64,000 nucleotides of DNA from Bromus sterilis (Eukaryota; Streptophyta; Magnoliopsida; Poales; Poaceae): NCBI GenBank assembly GCA_950022295.1, contig OX465597.1, forward strand, positions 181,224,516 to 181,288,515, read 5' to 3'. The notes beneath the pieces are model-generated. The model was not told the origin of the DNA and did no database searches. It was given only the letters and a program-made list of their open reading frames with translations. Shown piece after piece: positions 42,401 through 55,531 of this stretch. The position numbers and the translations under genes are program-made. Within the stretch, counting starts at the first letter, position 1. Each line of letters opens with the position of its first letter.

Positions 42401-43403
42401 TTGGAGACTATTACTTGGACTCGTGTACGTTCTTACCTCTCTTTGGTACTCGTAGTTCAGGATTAGCCAAGTCAAAGCTGGCACTTCTGCAAGTGAAACC
42501 CCACCTCCCTTTGCCTTGATACATGTGCATGAGTAGTATAGTTCCTATGTAAGTCTTGCTGAGTACGACTTTGTACTCACGTTTGCTTATTCTATGTTTT
42601 AGAGACGAGACCACTGACCCTGATGGTGGCCTCTACCTCGAGCTCGACGTGGACCAATGTCGTATAGTTCCAGGCAGCAGCCTGTGCCCTCTGGAGGGTC
42701 ATTGTATTTTCTTTCAGGCTTCTTAAGCCATTTGTTAAACTTGTCTTTACTAAGACATAATTTGCTTCCGTTGATGTTTGATGTAATGTTGGATCACAGA
42801 CATGTGATATCTGTTTGTAATACAACTACTATGTCTGCTCTGTTTAACAGAAGTTATAAAGACTGAGTTTGTAGAGTTCATGTTGTGATTACCTGCTGTT
42901 TACACTGGACATGTATGATGCGTGTATGATTATAACATGCATGTCTTAGTGTGGGGTTCGATAGCTTAGTTGTGTTCTTGCCGGTGGTCTTTTATACACC
43001 AAGTGGCCCTTAGATGTGCGCAGCTTGGGGCATCACGATGCGATTGCTCGTGACTCTGTCACGTGGCACACTTTGTTGTATGATCGAGCCCGCCCGAGAT
43101 CCCGACTAAGTGATCGGGCTGGAGTAAGTCTATGTAAGGGCTATGATTCAATCGATAACATGGTTGAGGCGACTTGTCTATGAGTATGGGATTCACCACC
43201 CATAAGCATTTAGACTTGTGAGCGGACGATGAGGACCCATCTCAGTTGATCATCCGGCCTGGATGGGATGCCCCTCACGTTCGATGCTTACCGAGAGTGA
43301 TCTGTGCTTGGCCTTGTCTGCTTAGACAAGTGGGTACGGCTCTCGGCTCTCCATGTGATTGCATTGTGACCGGAATTACATACGCTAACCTCGGGTCCCG
43401 ATA
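39424..43403 (+). repeat. 5' LTR of element B
   Basis: Starts TGTCAAGACCCC; the terminal dinucleotide is TA (43402-43403), a C-to-T change from the CA in the 3' LTR. AT-rich first 500 bp, GC-rich block 39880-40660, donor-like GGTGAGC at 40362, acceptor-like TTTACTTCCAG ending at 41341. The block's frames (39967-40398 plus and others) are not conserved in A and have no recognised domain. Confidence 0.93.
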
Positions 43404-43850
43404 GACTTGGTATCAGAGCAGGACTGCCTGTAGGATTATCAAACCATTGGCCGATGTCGAGTCTAGCATTCTATAGTTATATAGTTACTTTGGGTATAAG
43501 GGAACAACGTAAGACTTCTTTTTTCTCCTTATCCTCATCGATCTGAGTTCTGAGTCAACCTCATCTTATTCTACGGGAAGATAGGACTAGGCTCATCTAT
43601 GTCTTTACTAGGACATCTCGTTGATTGCTTCTTTGTAGCTGTAGGAGTGTTGTGGTCTTTTCTGAGCCATCATTCCATAGTGTTTCTGTGGAAGTGATGT
43701 CCGTTATCCTGTAGGTTGTCTCAATTTCCATCCCGGTACAGCCGTTATGCTGTCCGTTTGTGGCTTTGATGCTATTGCATTATAGTCTTCTATATTAGCA
43801 TAGAATTGTGTCCTAAATCCTATTCTGATTGTTGATTCTTATCACACAGA
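43404..43850 (+). other. Leader of element B with PBS
   Basis: PBS TGGTATCAGAGC at 43408-43419, then non-coding sequence up to the gag ATG. Nothing else seen. Confidence 0.85.
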
Positions 43851-44900
43851 ATGTCAGGTGCAAATCAAGGTGTTGATCCCTGTTTTGGTAACATAGACGG
43901 TGAAGAACCTCCACCACCAACCTCAACGGCAGAAATCATGATGGAGGCTGAGCAGAATCGTCGTGATCAGACACGTCTTCTCGAGCGTATTGAGAAGAAC
44001 ACTTCTCGTCAGCATCTTAGTGTTGTTACCATCCAGGACTTCATTCTCCTCAACCCGCCAGTATTCCGATGTCCTTCCGAGCCCCTTGATGCCGATGATT
44101 GGCTTCGTTCCCTCGAGCGTAAGCTTGAGACAGCCCATGTTGCTCCAAGTGATCGTGTGCTATTTGCGGCATACTTTCTGGAAGGTGCTTCTCTTCAATG
44201 GTGGGAGAACTTTGTAGCAATGCAACCAGTTGGTCACGTGGTGACTTGGCAAGAGTTCTGTGATGACTTCCGAGGATATCATATTCCGGATCAGCTGATG
44301 GAGCGCAAGAGAGAAGAATTTTGCAATCTGACCCAAGGAAAGATGACTGTTCATGAGTATAGGACTGAGTTCACTCGTCTAGCACGTTATGCCCAAGAAG
44401 AAGTATCTAGCGATGCCAAGAAACAAGCAAGGTTCCGCAAGGGACTTAGCCCCGTTCTACGTCATGACCTGAATCTTCACGAGTTCGTCAACTTCAGGGA
44501 CTTAGTCGACAAATCCTTCAAGGCCGAGTATGGAAATGAGTTGTATGAAGAGTCTCGCAAGCGTGATCGTGAGTTTGCCAAATCTTCTGGCCCAGTTTCT
44601 CGAAAACGCTGTGTATGGATTCCCTTCAGTGACGTCAGTCGTGCTGTAAGTGCTTCTAGACCACCCCCACCATATATCGTCCACCTCAACCCAATCTTCC
44701 TCCTTGGAATTTTGTTGGACAATCAAGTGCTCAAGTTCCTTTCATTCCACGTGGTGTTTGTTTCCAATGTGGACAATCAGGCCACAATGTTCGAGAGTGT
44801 CCCCAAAATCATGTAGCCACCACACCTAATCCAAAGCAAGCCTTTCGTCGTGGTAAGCCACCACCCAAGACTTCCAAGGTCAAGCCTCCTGCCTATGAAC
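43851..44900 (+). pseudogene. gag: Element B gag (frameshifted)
   Basis: The frame from ATG 43851 (MSGANQGVDPCFGN) contains the retrotransposon gag core (DADDWLRSLERKLET, then WWENFVAMQP and LTQGKMTVHEYRTEFTRLAR, residues about 80-190). It changes phase between about 44640 and 44740. The zinc knuckle CFQCGQSGHNVREC (44759-44800) is therefore in another frame, the one that continues into protease and pol. The ATG follows the leader by 430 bp and is the first with a gag-like product. The intact protein would be the capsid and nucleocapsid; this copy would end with an unrelated tail at 44816. Confidence 0.87.
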
Positions 44901-47900
44901 ATGGTTATGTGAATCATGTATCCATTCTAGATTCCCACAAGTCAACCGATGTTGTACTCGGAACCCTTCCTGTCAATTCCACCCCAGCTTCGGTTATGTT
45001 TGACCCAGGAGCATCTCACTCATTCATATCCCAGGACTTTGCACTATCACATGACATCTCTTTTTCGATGTTATCCAACCCCTTAGTTGTGCAAGCCCCT
45101 GGATCCAGATGGCACACCACCATGGTGAGTCATGAGAATGAAATTGCAATTGAGGGTTTAGTATTCCTTGCCTAGCTTATAGCCCTCAAGTCTTCAGACA
45201 TTGATGTGATATTAGGAATGGATTGGTTATCAAGACAGAATGCTGTCCTTGATTGTAAAGCCAAGTCAGTGAAACTAACCCATCCATCAGGCCAGACAAT
45301 CAAGTACACCTCACCAAGCTCTAAAACCCAGGTGCATTCTTTAAATGTGCTTCCTCTTCCAGACCTTGAAGATATTCCTGTGGTTCGTGACTTTCCGGAT
45401 GTCTTTCCAGAAGAGCTGCCAGGAATACCACCTGACAGATCTGTAGAGTTCGTTGTAGATCTTATCCCAGGAACCGCCCCAATATCCAGACGCCCATATA
45501 GAATGGCCCCACGTGAGTTAGCTGAGCTCAAAATCCAACTTGAAGCTTCGTTGGCAAAAGGCTTCATCCACCCTAGCTCATCGCCATGGGGTTGCCCCGT
45601 TCTGTTCGTAACGAAGAAAGATGGAACAGAAAGGATGTGCATAGATTATCGCCCGCTAAATCTAGCGACGATAAAGAACAAGTACCCACTGCCCAGGATC
45701 AATGATCTTTATGATCAACTTGCTGGATCCTCTGTCTTCTCCAAAATGGATTTGAGATTAGGCTATCATCAAATCAAAATCCGAAACGAGGACATCCCAA
45801 AAACGGCTTTTACTACTCGTTATGGTCTTTATGAGGACACCGTTATGTCCTTCGGTTTAACCAATGCCCCCGCCACATTCTCGCGTTTGATGAATTCGAT
45901 CTTCATGGAGTACTTAGATAAATTTGTTGTAGTTTATCTTGATGACATGCTCATCTACTCGAAGAACGAAGAAGATCACGCAGAACATCTTAGGCTGGTA
46001 TTGATGAAACTTAGAGAGCATCGCCTGTATGCTAAATTCTCCAAGTGTGAATTCTGGCTACCAGAAGTGACCTACTTAGGCCACGTGATTTCTGCAAAAG
46101 GCATTGCTGTCAATCCCGAGATAGTTCAGGCCATCCTTGACTGGACTCCACCTGAATCGGTTAAGCAAGTTAGGAGTTTTCTTGGCCTAGCCAGCTATTG
46201 CCGCCGCTTCGTCGAGAACTTTTCTAAAGTTGCAAAGCCTCTAACTGAACTCCTCAAGAAAGAGAAGAAATTCGAATGGACTCCCAAGTGCGAGGAAAGC
46301 TTTCAAGAGCTAAAAAGATGATTGACTTCTGCACCCGTACTTGCGCCTCCAGACACCAAAAAGGATTTCGAGATCTTTTGTGATGCCTCACGGCAAGGGT
46401 TAGGATGCATACTTATGCAAGATCGACATGTGGTAGCTTATGCTTCACGCCAGTTGCGGCCACATGAAGAGAACTATCCTACCCATGATCTTGAACTCGC
46501 TGCCGTAGTTCATGCCCTAACAACTTGGCGACATTACCTCCTTGGTAATCGTTGTGAGATTTATTCCGACCACCAAAGCCTCAAATATATATTCACCCAG
46601 CCAGATCTTAATCTCAGGCAAAGACGCTGGATTGAGTTGATAAAAGATTATGACTTAGGAATTTCTTACACCCCAGGAAAAGCCAATGTCATGGTGATGC
46701 ACTAAGTCGTAAGTCGTATTGTAACAACCTCATGTTACAACAGTATCAACCACTTCTTCATGAGGAATTTCGAAAGCTTAATCTCGAGATTGTTCCTCGT
46801 GGATCTCTTTTCAACTTGGTGGCGAAACCAACCCTTGAGGATCAAATCATTGTTTCCCAAAGGCGTGCACGAGGTGTTCGCCGGATCAAGGAGAACATTG
46901 CTAGCGGAATTGCTAAATGTTTCTCCACAGATAGCAAAGGAACGGTATTCTTTGAAAATCGTTTGGTAGTACCTAAGAATAGGGAACTAAAGCAACTCAT
47001 CCTCAAAGAAGCCCATGACACACCCCTCTCGATTCATCCTGGTAGCACAAAAATGTACCGAGATCTACGCCAGAGATTTTTGTGGACTAGGATGAAGGGA
47101 GAAATTGCTCAGTTCATTGCTGAATGTGATGTTTGTCGTCGCATTAAGGCAGAACATCAAAGACCTGCTGGTACTCTTAGACCTTTGCCTATCCCCGAGT
47201 GGAAGTGGGATAAAGTCAGTATGGACTTCATCACCGGCTTTCCAAAAACCCAGAAAGGAAATGATGCCATCTCCGTTGTCATAGATAGACTTTCCAAAGT
47301 TGCTCACTTCCTTCCAGTTCGCGAGTCTATAACTGTTAGCCAGTTAGCGAACTTGTATGTCTCCCGAATCGTGTCACTTCATGGTGTTCCTTTGGAAATC
47401 AATTCAGACCGTGGTAGTCTTTTCACTTCTCGATTTTGGGAAAGTTTCCAGAATGCTATGGGAACCCACCTCTCCTTTAGCACCGCTTATCACCCGCAGT
47501 CAAGTGGTCAAGTAGAAAGGGTCAATCAAATTCTCGAAGACTTGCTCAGAGCTTGTGTTATCTCTTTCGGAGAGAAATGGGAGAATTCTCTTCCTTTTGC
47601 CGAATTTGCGTATAACAATAGTTTCCAATCTAGTTTGGGCATGGCTCCTTTTGAATTTCTCTATGGACGGAAATGTCGAACACCCCTAAACTAGTCAGAA
47701 ACCGGTGAAAGACAATTCTTTGGACCGGATTTGATTCAGGATGCAGAAGAGCAGGTTCGCATTGTTCGTGAGAAGTTGAAAACAGCCCAGTCTCGTCAGA
47801 AAAGCTATTATGATCGTCATCATAGGGAAGAAAGCTATAATCTGGATGAGAAGGCTTACCTTCGGGTTACTCCTCTAAAGGGTACCCATCGCTTCGGTAT

Positions 47901-48240
47901 CAAAGGCAAGTTGGCCCCACGTTATATCGGTCCCTTTCGCATTCTCGCTAAACGTGGAGAAGTTGCCTACCAATTGGAACTACCCCCTCACCTCTCCCAG
48001 GTTCATGATGTCTTCCACGTCTCTCAACTCAGGCATTGCTTTAAGGACCTCGTCCGCGGAGTAGACCACGAAACGCTTTATTTCCAAGATAACCTTTCAT
48101 ATCGAGAGTACCCTGTTCGTATTCTTGATGAAGCCGAGCGTAGCACCAGACGTCAGAAGATAAGATTCTTCAAAGTGCAGTGGTCACATCATTCAGAGAA
48201 AGAAGCCACCTAGGAACGAGAGGATCGTCTACGAGCTGAG
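44901..48240 (+). pseudogene. pol: Element B pol: protease, RT, RNase H, integrase, chromodomain (stops and one frameshift)
   Basis: Protease motif FDPGASHSFIS (about 45000). RT from about 45480 with FVVVYLDDMLIYS (about 45925-45965). RNase H with FCDASRQGLG (about 46377-46407). Integrase zinc finger HDTPLSIHPG...CDVCRRIK, with core residues in VSMDFITG, INSDRGSLF and HPQSSGQVERVNQ. Chromodomain at about 48110-48230 (VRILDEAERSTRRQKIRF, KVQWSHHSEKEAT). Breaks: stops at 45173-45175, 46319-46321 (TGA for an expected CGA), 47692-47694 and 48211-48213 (TAG for expected Trp TGG), and a 1-bp G deletion near 46693 at the end of RNase H. All catalytic residues I can see are unaltered. The intact enzyme set would copy and integrate the element. 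Confidence 0.92.
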
Positions 48241-48290
48241 TACCCCACCCTCTTCCCGACGACTTCTGAATCTCGGGACAAGATTCTTTT

Positions 48291-48304
48291 GAGTGGGGGC
48301 CAGT
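48291..48304 (+). other. Polypurine tract of element B
   Basis: GAGTGGGGGCCAGT abuts the 3' LTR; A has the near-identical GAGTGGGGGCGAGT at the same place. Confidence 0.75.
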
Positions 48305-51300
48305 TGTCAAGACCCCAAATTTAGGTTTGTGCTTTTCCAAGCTTGCATTTTTGCATCTTGAAAAAAATTGCAAAAGAAAAAGGAATTGGGGAAAAGAAAA
48401 GCCCTAAATGAATTAAATAAAAAGGCCAGAAATAAATCTTTTTCCAAAATTCTTTTGGATGTATTGAAAAATCCTAAAAATGAGTCTGATCATTTTAAAA
48501 GTGATTTGGGATTAATCCCATGCTCATAGATTTTTCAATAATCCAAATAGTGGCTTGGAAATTAAAAAAAATTTCTATTTGAATTGAAATTCAAATAATT
48601 TGAATTTCAAAAATTCCCAAAACTTGGGGTTGACTTCTATAGAGTCACCTAGGTTTTATAAAAATTATTGGGGATTTTTAAAAATGCCCTAGCTATTTAT
48701 TTTAAAGGGCAAAACAAATAACAGAAGGAAATAAAAAGAAAAACAGAGAAGAGACTTACCTCCCGCCTAGGCGCCGGCCCACCTGGCCCAGCCCAGCCCC
48801 CTCCCCTGTCGTCTTCCTCCTCTTGCCAGAAGGAGAGGCAACAGCGTCGTGCGCTGCGTGGCGGGCATGCCCTCCACCTCCTCGCCACCTCCTGCTTCCC
48901 CCCTCTTCTCCTTCGCGCTGGACGACACCCTGGAGACTCCAGGTCCTTCTTCCCCTCTCCCAGTTCGTCTCCCTCTCTCTCTCTCTCGTTGGTTTCGCGC
49001 GCACAACCGAGACCTAGCCAGAGCGCCGCCGTGCTCCGACGCGTCCAACGTCGACGAGCCACCTCCACGTCGTGTCCATCAGCTCCGCAGTGGACGTCTT
49101 CATCATCCCGTGGAGTCAATCGAGTTGCGGCTCGCTGAAGACAACGGAAGCTTCAACATTCGCGTCGCCGGCCGCCATGAATCCCGGCGACCAATTCACC
49201 GCCTGCTGAACCTCCCCGGCGAAGCCGACGCCGTCTTCAAGCTCCTGGTGAGCACGCGCATCTGCTGCAGTTTCTCTCGCTTGCTCCCGTGGCCGGATTC
49301 GCCGTTCCCCTCTTCACTAGTGGTGGTTGCCGCCATTGCCGTCGTAGCCGTGCTCCAGCGCCTCCCCGTGACACCCCTTCAGCACCACTCGAAGCGGACG
49401 AGCACGGGCTACGCCCCAGTGCCCCTTTCCCCCTCTCCCGTGCCCTCCAGCCAACTCCGGCGAGGTCTCCGACCAGTCGCCGGCCAGCCGAGCCTAAACC
49501 ACCTCCTCTCTCTCTCTGACCAGTGGGCCCAAGGCCATTAGCCCTAATGACCTAGCTAACTAACCCCCTGACCCACTGACTTGTGGGGCCAGCGCCCCTA
49601 ATCTAATTAGAGTTAGCTAGTTAACTCTCTGTTTAACCCAGAGAGGCTGACAGGTGGGGCCGCCCTATCAGTTGACTGGTCAAACCCCGTATGCCAGCAT
49701 GATGCAGTGCTGACGCAGTAAATCCTAAATCAATTTATTTAATACAGAAATTCCAGAAAATAAGCAAAACTTTGAAATTGAATAACTTTTAAACTATAAC
49801 TCCAAATTCAAAGTGTAATATATGAAAAATGATCAGGAGAAAACCCTCTATCCAAATTTCCAACTTTCAGCTATGTTGGAGTTGATATTAAAAAGGGATC
49901 AGTAGCTTTATCTATTTTATTTAATTGGAATTATTTCAAATTCAATTCAAAAACTATTCCAACTTCAACCATTGAAATGCACCACACTTCACTTGTAGTT
50001 CAGAAGCATTTCACACATATGATCACTTGGTTTACAAAGTACCAACATTAGCAAATGCAAGTTGAACTAAATTGAATAAAATTTGGACTTTGAATTTGAA
50101 TTTACTTTTCAAATCAACTTCAATTAAAATGTGGCAATTCAAACATAGGTCACATCAGCACATTGCCATGCTATGTTTTGCATATTGAATGTGCATTGTA
50201 TTATCTTGATTGTGCTTTACTTCCAGTGCTTCGGTGAATGCATCTTCTCGGTAGAGTTGATCTCGGAGACGAGTTCAACCTCACGTCAGAAGAGTGTTAC
50301 CTCGTGATCGTCAACAAGGCAAGCAGCCCCCTCTTTGATCATGTCTATAAAATCCCAGTTCCCTCTCATTCTCGCAAATGCATGTTTAGGATGTCACCAT
50401 GATACGTTCTACCGCTAGTTGAACCCATTCCTTTGCATGACCTATCATTTTCTCACAGTAGTAAGCAAACCACAATCCTAGCAGATGTAGGAGTTGGTTG
50501 TTATCATGTGGCCCCTGCAACTGTTACAGCTTATTGCATGCTTAGAGTTGTTACCTGCGGCTACTTTGATGTGAGTCGGGATGGTAGTGATCATGTGAAA
50601 GATGGTGGTAACGTGTTGGTGAATCTACCCTAAACAAAGGTGAACGATGAGAGGCTGTGTAGGAGTACACAGTGGGTTGTCTCGTTGAACACTGCCTTAA
50701 GCCCGAGTTCTTGTGTTGTTATCCAAGACTAAGAGTACGACCACACATTGGGCTCACTGACCCCTCTCGGCCTAGTACCTCACCCCAGACCAGTCTAGGA
50801 GTCGCAAGTAGTTCGCCCTTTAACGATCTCAAGAAGGTGGAACCAAGGTAAGTGGTTGGCGTAGGTTGTGGGCACGTTGAATCAAGTGATCATGATCGAG
50901 TTGAGCTTGATGGCGGTCACACAACGTTTGAGTCCGCATCGGAAAAATTGGCCGGATTCCGATTGTGGTCCCAACTCAAATAGGCGACTCCCTAGGACTA
51001 GAGATGGTGCCGTGAGTGAAGTGTCGTGGCAGCATCCTCGCCGGTACTCACTTGAAGGGTCCATCCCCAGGCGGTAACTGATGAGGCGTGTGTGTAGCAG
51101 TACACCCCTGCAGGGTTAATGAACTCTTCGAATAGCCGTGTCCGCGGTTATGGACTACTTGGAGACCTTTACTTGATCATAGATAACTTGAACCGGATAC
51201 TTCTAAAACACACCAAGATAAGTGTGAGTGCTATGGCGTGCTTCCTCGTGGGGAAGTCGAGGAAGGCACCATAGTGGAGTATTGGTTGGAGACTGTTACT

Positions 51301-52288
51301 TGGACTCGTGTACGTTCTTACCTCTCTCTGGTACTCGTAGTTCAGGATTAGCCAAGTCAAAGTTTGCACTTCTGCAAGTGAAACCCCACCTCCCTTTGCC
51401 TTGATACATGTGCATGAGTAGTATAGTTCCTATGTAAGTCTTGCTGAGTACGACTTTGTACTCACGTTTGCTTATTCTATGTTTTAGAGACGAGACCACT
51501 GACCCTGATGGTGGCCTCTACCTCGAGCTCGACGTGGACCAATGTCGTATAGTTCCAGGCAGCAGCCTGTGCCCTCTGGAGGGTCGTTGTATTTTCTTTC
51601 AGGCTTCTTAAGCCATTTGTTAAACTTGTCTTTACTAAGACATAATTTGCTTCCGTTGATGTTTGATGTAATGTTGGATCACAGACATGTGATATCTGTT
51701 TGTAATACAACTACTATGTCTGCTCTGTTTAACAGAAGTTATAAAGACTGAGTTTGTAGAGTTCATGTTGTGATTACCTGCTGTTTACACTGGACATGTA
51801 TGCTGCGTGTATGATTATAACATGCATGTCTTAGTGTGGGGTTCGATAGCTTAGTTGTGTTCTTGCCGGCGGTCTTTTATACACCAAGTGGCCCTTAGAT
51901 GTGCGCAGCTTGGGGCATCGCGATGCGATTGCTCGTGACTCTGTCACGTGGCACACTTTGTTGTATGATCGAGCCCGCCCGAGATCCCGACTAAGTGATC
52001 GGGCTGGAGTAAGTCTATGTAAGGGTTATGATTCAATCGATAACATGGTTGAGGCGACTTGTCTATGAGTATGGGATTCACCACCCATAAGCATTTAGAC
52101 TTGTGAGCGGACGATGAGGACCCATCTCAGTTGATCATTCGGCCTGGATGGGATGCCCCTCACGTTCGATGCTTACCGAGAGTGATCTGTGCTTGGCCTT
52201 GTCTGCTTAGACAAGTGGGTACGGCTCTCGGCTCTCCATGTGATTGCATTTTGACCGGAATTACATATGCTAACCCCGGGTCCCGACA
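48305..52288 (+). repeat. 3' LTR of element B
   Basis: 3,984 bp, TGTCAAGACCCC...GGGTCCCGACA. GC-rich block 48760-49540, donor-like GGTGAGC at 49247, acceptor-like end at 50226; donor-to-acceptor distance is 979 bp, identical to the 5' LTR. The 230-codon frame at 48849-49541 lies in the GC-rich block and is not called a gene. Confidence 0.93.
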
Positions 52289-52293
52289 CTATG

Positions 52294-53191
52294 GTAACTC
52301 TGCAATTATGCCATATAGATGCACAGATGAATAGGAAATAACAAGATATAACATTGGATATTGTATACTTTTATTGGGTAAAATAATAGTTACCCAAAAA
52401 TCAGCCAACACCTTGTCGGCCACGCTCGCGTAAACAACACCGTTCACGTGTGTGTTTTCCGGGAGCAGCGCGGCTTGGTAGTGCTCCCACTTGAGTCCTG
52501 GCTCAGGAACCATACCCTCACCGGGCAACTGCACTATCCCGGGAAAGTGCTCCCTAAGCAAAGCACCAAGCAGGCAGTTTCGATTCCAGGTATTCTCTGG
52601 GTAATTCCACCCCCTGCATAATGAGAAGGCAAGGACATTAGCTACTTGGTGGAAAATAATGATATAAGGTACACAATAGACATCAACTTACTTCTCGCCA
52701 TCTGGCGAAATCAACGCCCTGTGCTGCAACTCCAATCGGTCTGGAACTCGTGTCATACCACGTTGGTAGACCGACTTGCTGGCAGACGGGATCCGCCTCT
52801 CTCCCTCATCCTCCGCCTCAGCCCCCTCAGCCTCCGCCTCAGCCCCCTCAGCCTCCGCATCCGCCCCAGCCCCCTCACCGTCCCCCCAACTCCCCCACTC
52901 CTCGTGTGAGGGTGTCGGCTCCTGGACGGGAGGATCCTGCATCGGTGTCCGCTCCTGGACGGGAGGATCCCGCACCGGTGACACCCTTGTCTGCAGGGGT
53001 GAAGTGGCTGAGACTGAAGTAGCTGAGGGTGGTGGCGACTGGCTCCTCTTAGGCAGTCTCCCTCTCCCGCGACCACGTCCTCTGCCTCTCTTCTTTCCTC
53101 CGCCTCTCCCACGGGGCTCCTCGGCAAAGCTCTGCAACAACTGTCTTCGTAGCTTCCCAGGTGCTATCCTCAACTTATCCCCGCCTGCCAT
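52294..53191 (-). pseudogene. CACTA TNPA-like gene, 5' exons
   Basis: ATG at 53191 opens a 167-codon frame (MAGGDKLRIAPGKLRRQLLQ). Its N-terminus is basic and Gly/Arg-rich, followed by a Pro/Glu/Ala-rich repeat region (GAEAEAEGAEAEDEG), which may act in nucleic-acid binding. It reaches a GT donor near 52692 (GAGAA|GTAAGT). A second exon at 52394-52613 between AG and GT encodes WNYPENTWNRNCLLGALLRE through NTHVNGVVYASVADKVLADF, which joins in sense to the exon at 39418 once element B is removed. The role would be TNPA-like repeat binding. Transcript structure is inferred from splice motifs only. Confidence 0.7.
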
Positions 53192-53331
53192 GTCTCACAA
53201 CATGCAAAAATACATAGTTAAATACTTAGTACAAATTCAAAGAAAATAATTAAATGAACAATAATAAATACATAAATAATTAAACAATTAATTAAATAAT
53301 TAAACAACAATGTTTGGATGCATACAAAGTA
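53192..53331 (-). other. AT-rich spacer between CACTA transposase and TNPA-like gene
   Basis: About 140 bp of A/T-rich sequence with repeated AATTAAATAATTAAAC strings between the end of the transposase and the start ATG of the second gene. No motif beyond low complexity. Confidence 0.6.
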
Positions 53332-55526
53332 CTAAGAGTCGGGATCATCTGTCTCTTCTCCATGGTCAACTGAAGCATAATCATCATCAGTATCACACGT
53401 GTCGTCATGAATGACATCGTCATCGGGTTCAGGGACATCATGTGGAAGGCCTTTTTGTAACCGATCAAGCATTGATAGCTCATCCGGATTGGTAACCTCT
53501 TCTACTTCCACTTCTTCCACATCATCACGTGATTCTTGTTCCTCCGTGTTCAGGGTGGACGTAGAGCAGTTCCGGAGACGACGTCTCACACCACGTGATT
53601 CTTGGAAGAATTCTCAATCATATGTTATTGGGTCAATTTGAGGTTCATAATCCTCTTTTTTTGTGGAGGTGGTCTAAGATGGGGCGGCACATCGTACACG
53701 ACATACCAACCTTCCAGGTTCTTAAAACTTTGACGACTGTATGGCAGATAGAAAACTTGGGTGGCCTGTTGAGCCACAATAAAGACATCATCACCGCTTA
53801 ACTTCCTGTCTTGTCGGATTTTGACTAGCCCAACATGTTCATGAGTCCGTCTTCTCTTAGTAGGATCGAACCAATGACATTTGAACACAACAACATTTGG
53901 AGGATTTTCACCATAATAATGAAGTTCGTAAACTTCTTCAAGTCTTCGATAATACTCGACACCTCCCTCGCCTATAGCAGAGACACCGGAATTGGTTGTT
54001 TTTCGACCGGGCATTGAAAGCTCTTTGCTAGCAGTACGAAAGCGATACCCGTTGATGTCATACTTCTGAAATGTCCGGACCTTAAAGTCAAAACCATTTG
54101 CTATTTTTCTCAATTCATCGTCGACTTGCTCATCTGAATTAGTTATTTTTTTGAACCAAGAGATGAAACCGGGACAGCCGCCTCCTCTCTTTTCAAGAAG
54201 TTCATACTCGAGAATGGATTCTTTTTCGATTGCAACACCATTCGAGAACTGTTCGACGTATCGACTGTATCAATTAATAACAGATGTTAGACACAAAACT
54301 TGTTAAAAGTTGCGAAACAATGTATCGAGGACTTACTCGATGTACGGCCGAACTTCTGTTAAGTTGTTCAATATATACATCGTTAGTGTGCGCCACTCCT
54401 CGACGCCCAGCAACTTTGGTTTTCCCGCACCAGAAGGAGCGAGCTTCCCTTTGAAGAGGCTGAGTTTGGATTCACGTCGTTTGGGTCGCCCACATTTTAC
54501 CGAGGCTTTGGATTATGCAAGCTATGCAAAGTGGCATCATAGTGTGCTGTTACAAAGTTTGGCTCCTCCTCGGTAATGAACGCCTCGGCCATCGATGCTT
54601 CAATTCTACGTTTATTTTTACATTTTTCTCTAAGTGTCTTCTGCATTCGTTCAGTGCGTAGCACCAACGATTTTGCACAGGGCCACCCAATCTTGCCTCG
54701 GTTGGGAGATGCAAAATCATGTGTTGCATCGGATTAAAGAAGCCGGTGGAAATATCTTCTCTAACTTGCAGAGAAACTCAGGCGCCAACTCTTCCATGTC
54801 ATCTATCACGGCACGCGACAACTCTTTAGCACAAAGAACACAGAAGAAATAACTTAACTCTGCCAATACTAGCCATTCAGACTCTGGGATATAGCCTCGC
54901 AACATCACCGGCATTATCCGCTCAAGCCATATGTGCCAATCATGACTCTTGAGCCCAAAACTTTTCATTTTTTCAATGCTCGCTCCCCTCGCTAGATTCG
55001 CAGCATACCCATCAGGGAACAACAACTTTTGTTGCACCCACAAGAGGATTTCCCTTATTTCTCCCTTCTAAAGATTGTACCAGGCAGGTGGCTTGGACCA
55101 ATTTTTTCTTCCTTTCGGTTGTCGCATGTTTAGTTATGGCCTATCACAAAGAGTCTCCTGGTCAACTCTAGCCTTTTTATTATCTTTGCCCTTATCAGTG
55201 CCGAAAAATGTACTAAGAACGGCCTCGGCGATATTCTTTTCAGTGTGCATAATGTCAATGTTGTGTGGTAGTAAGAGGTCTTTGAAGTAAGGGAGATCCC
55301 AGATGCATGGCTTGTGGGTCCAGGCGTGTTCCAACTTATAACCCAAGAAATACCCTGGACGGTTTGGATCAGGCTCCATAGATTTTAACTGTTCATGAAT
55401 TTGTGCGCCCGTCAACGCAGGTGTTGCCGAGTGTTTGACAACTTTACCTTTCATGAAATTCTTCTTTTCTTTTCTGAATGGATGGTCCATAGGCAAGAAA
55501 TGTCTATGCAAGTCAAAGCAGGAATA
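53332..55526 (-). pseudogene. CACTA TNP2-type transposase, C-terminal part (broken)
   Basis: Continues from 63199 across element F. The first piece (55134-55511) completes the catalytic Transposase_21-type domain (PYFKDLLLPHNIDIMHTEKN, then AVLSTFFGTDKGK) and ends at a TAA near 55131. The next piece (54717-55043) is the DUF4218-like region (SHDWHIWLERIMPVMLRGYI). 53625-54113 is the DUF4216-like region (VVVFKCHWFDPTKRRRTHEH, then DVFIVAQQATQVFYL). 53332-53589 is an acidic C-terminal tail (EEQESRDDVEEVEVEEVTNP) ending in TDDPDS. Frames between these pieces are shifted or closed. The enzyme would cut the CACTA ends; this copy is inactivated both by stops and by F. Confidence 0.87.
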
Positions 55527-55531
55527 CTTTC
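55527..55531. repeat. TSD of element F (CTTTC)
   Basis: CTTTC at 55527-55531 is repeated at 63194-63198; the two CACTA transposase halves join in sense after removal. Confidence 0.95.

Larger units (their letters stand above)
39424..52288 (+). mobile_element. Element B: complete Ty3/gypsy chromovirus (Tekay/Del-like), 12.9 kb, decayed coding region
   Basis: LTRs of 3,980 and 3,984 bp, iMet PBS, gag, pol with RT/RNase H/integrase/chromodomain, purine tract, TSD. It is inserted in the CACTA. LTR divergence is about 10-12 differences in the first 500 bp and fewer further on, so roughly 1-2%. It is the same lineage as A but much better preserved, and serves as the reference for reading A. Confidence 0.93.

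Noticed and set aside
48849..49541. 230-codon frame in the 3' LTR of B
   Set aside because: The 5' LTR copy (39967-40398) is broken by a stop at the same place, and there is no recognisable domain. Treated as LTR sequence.
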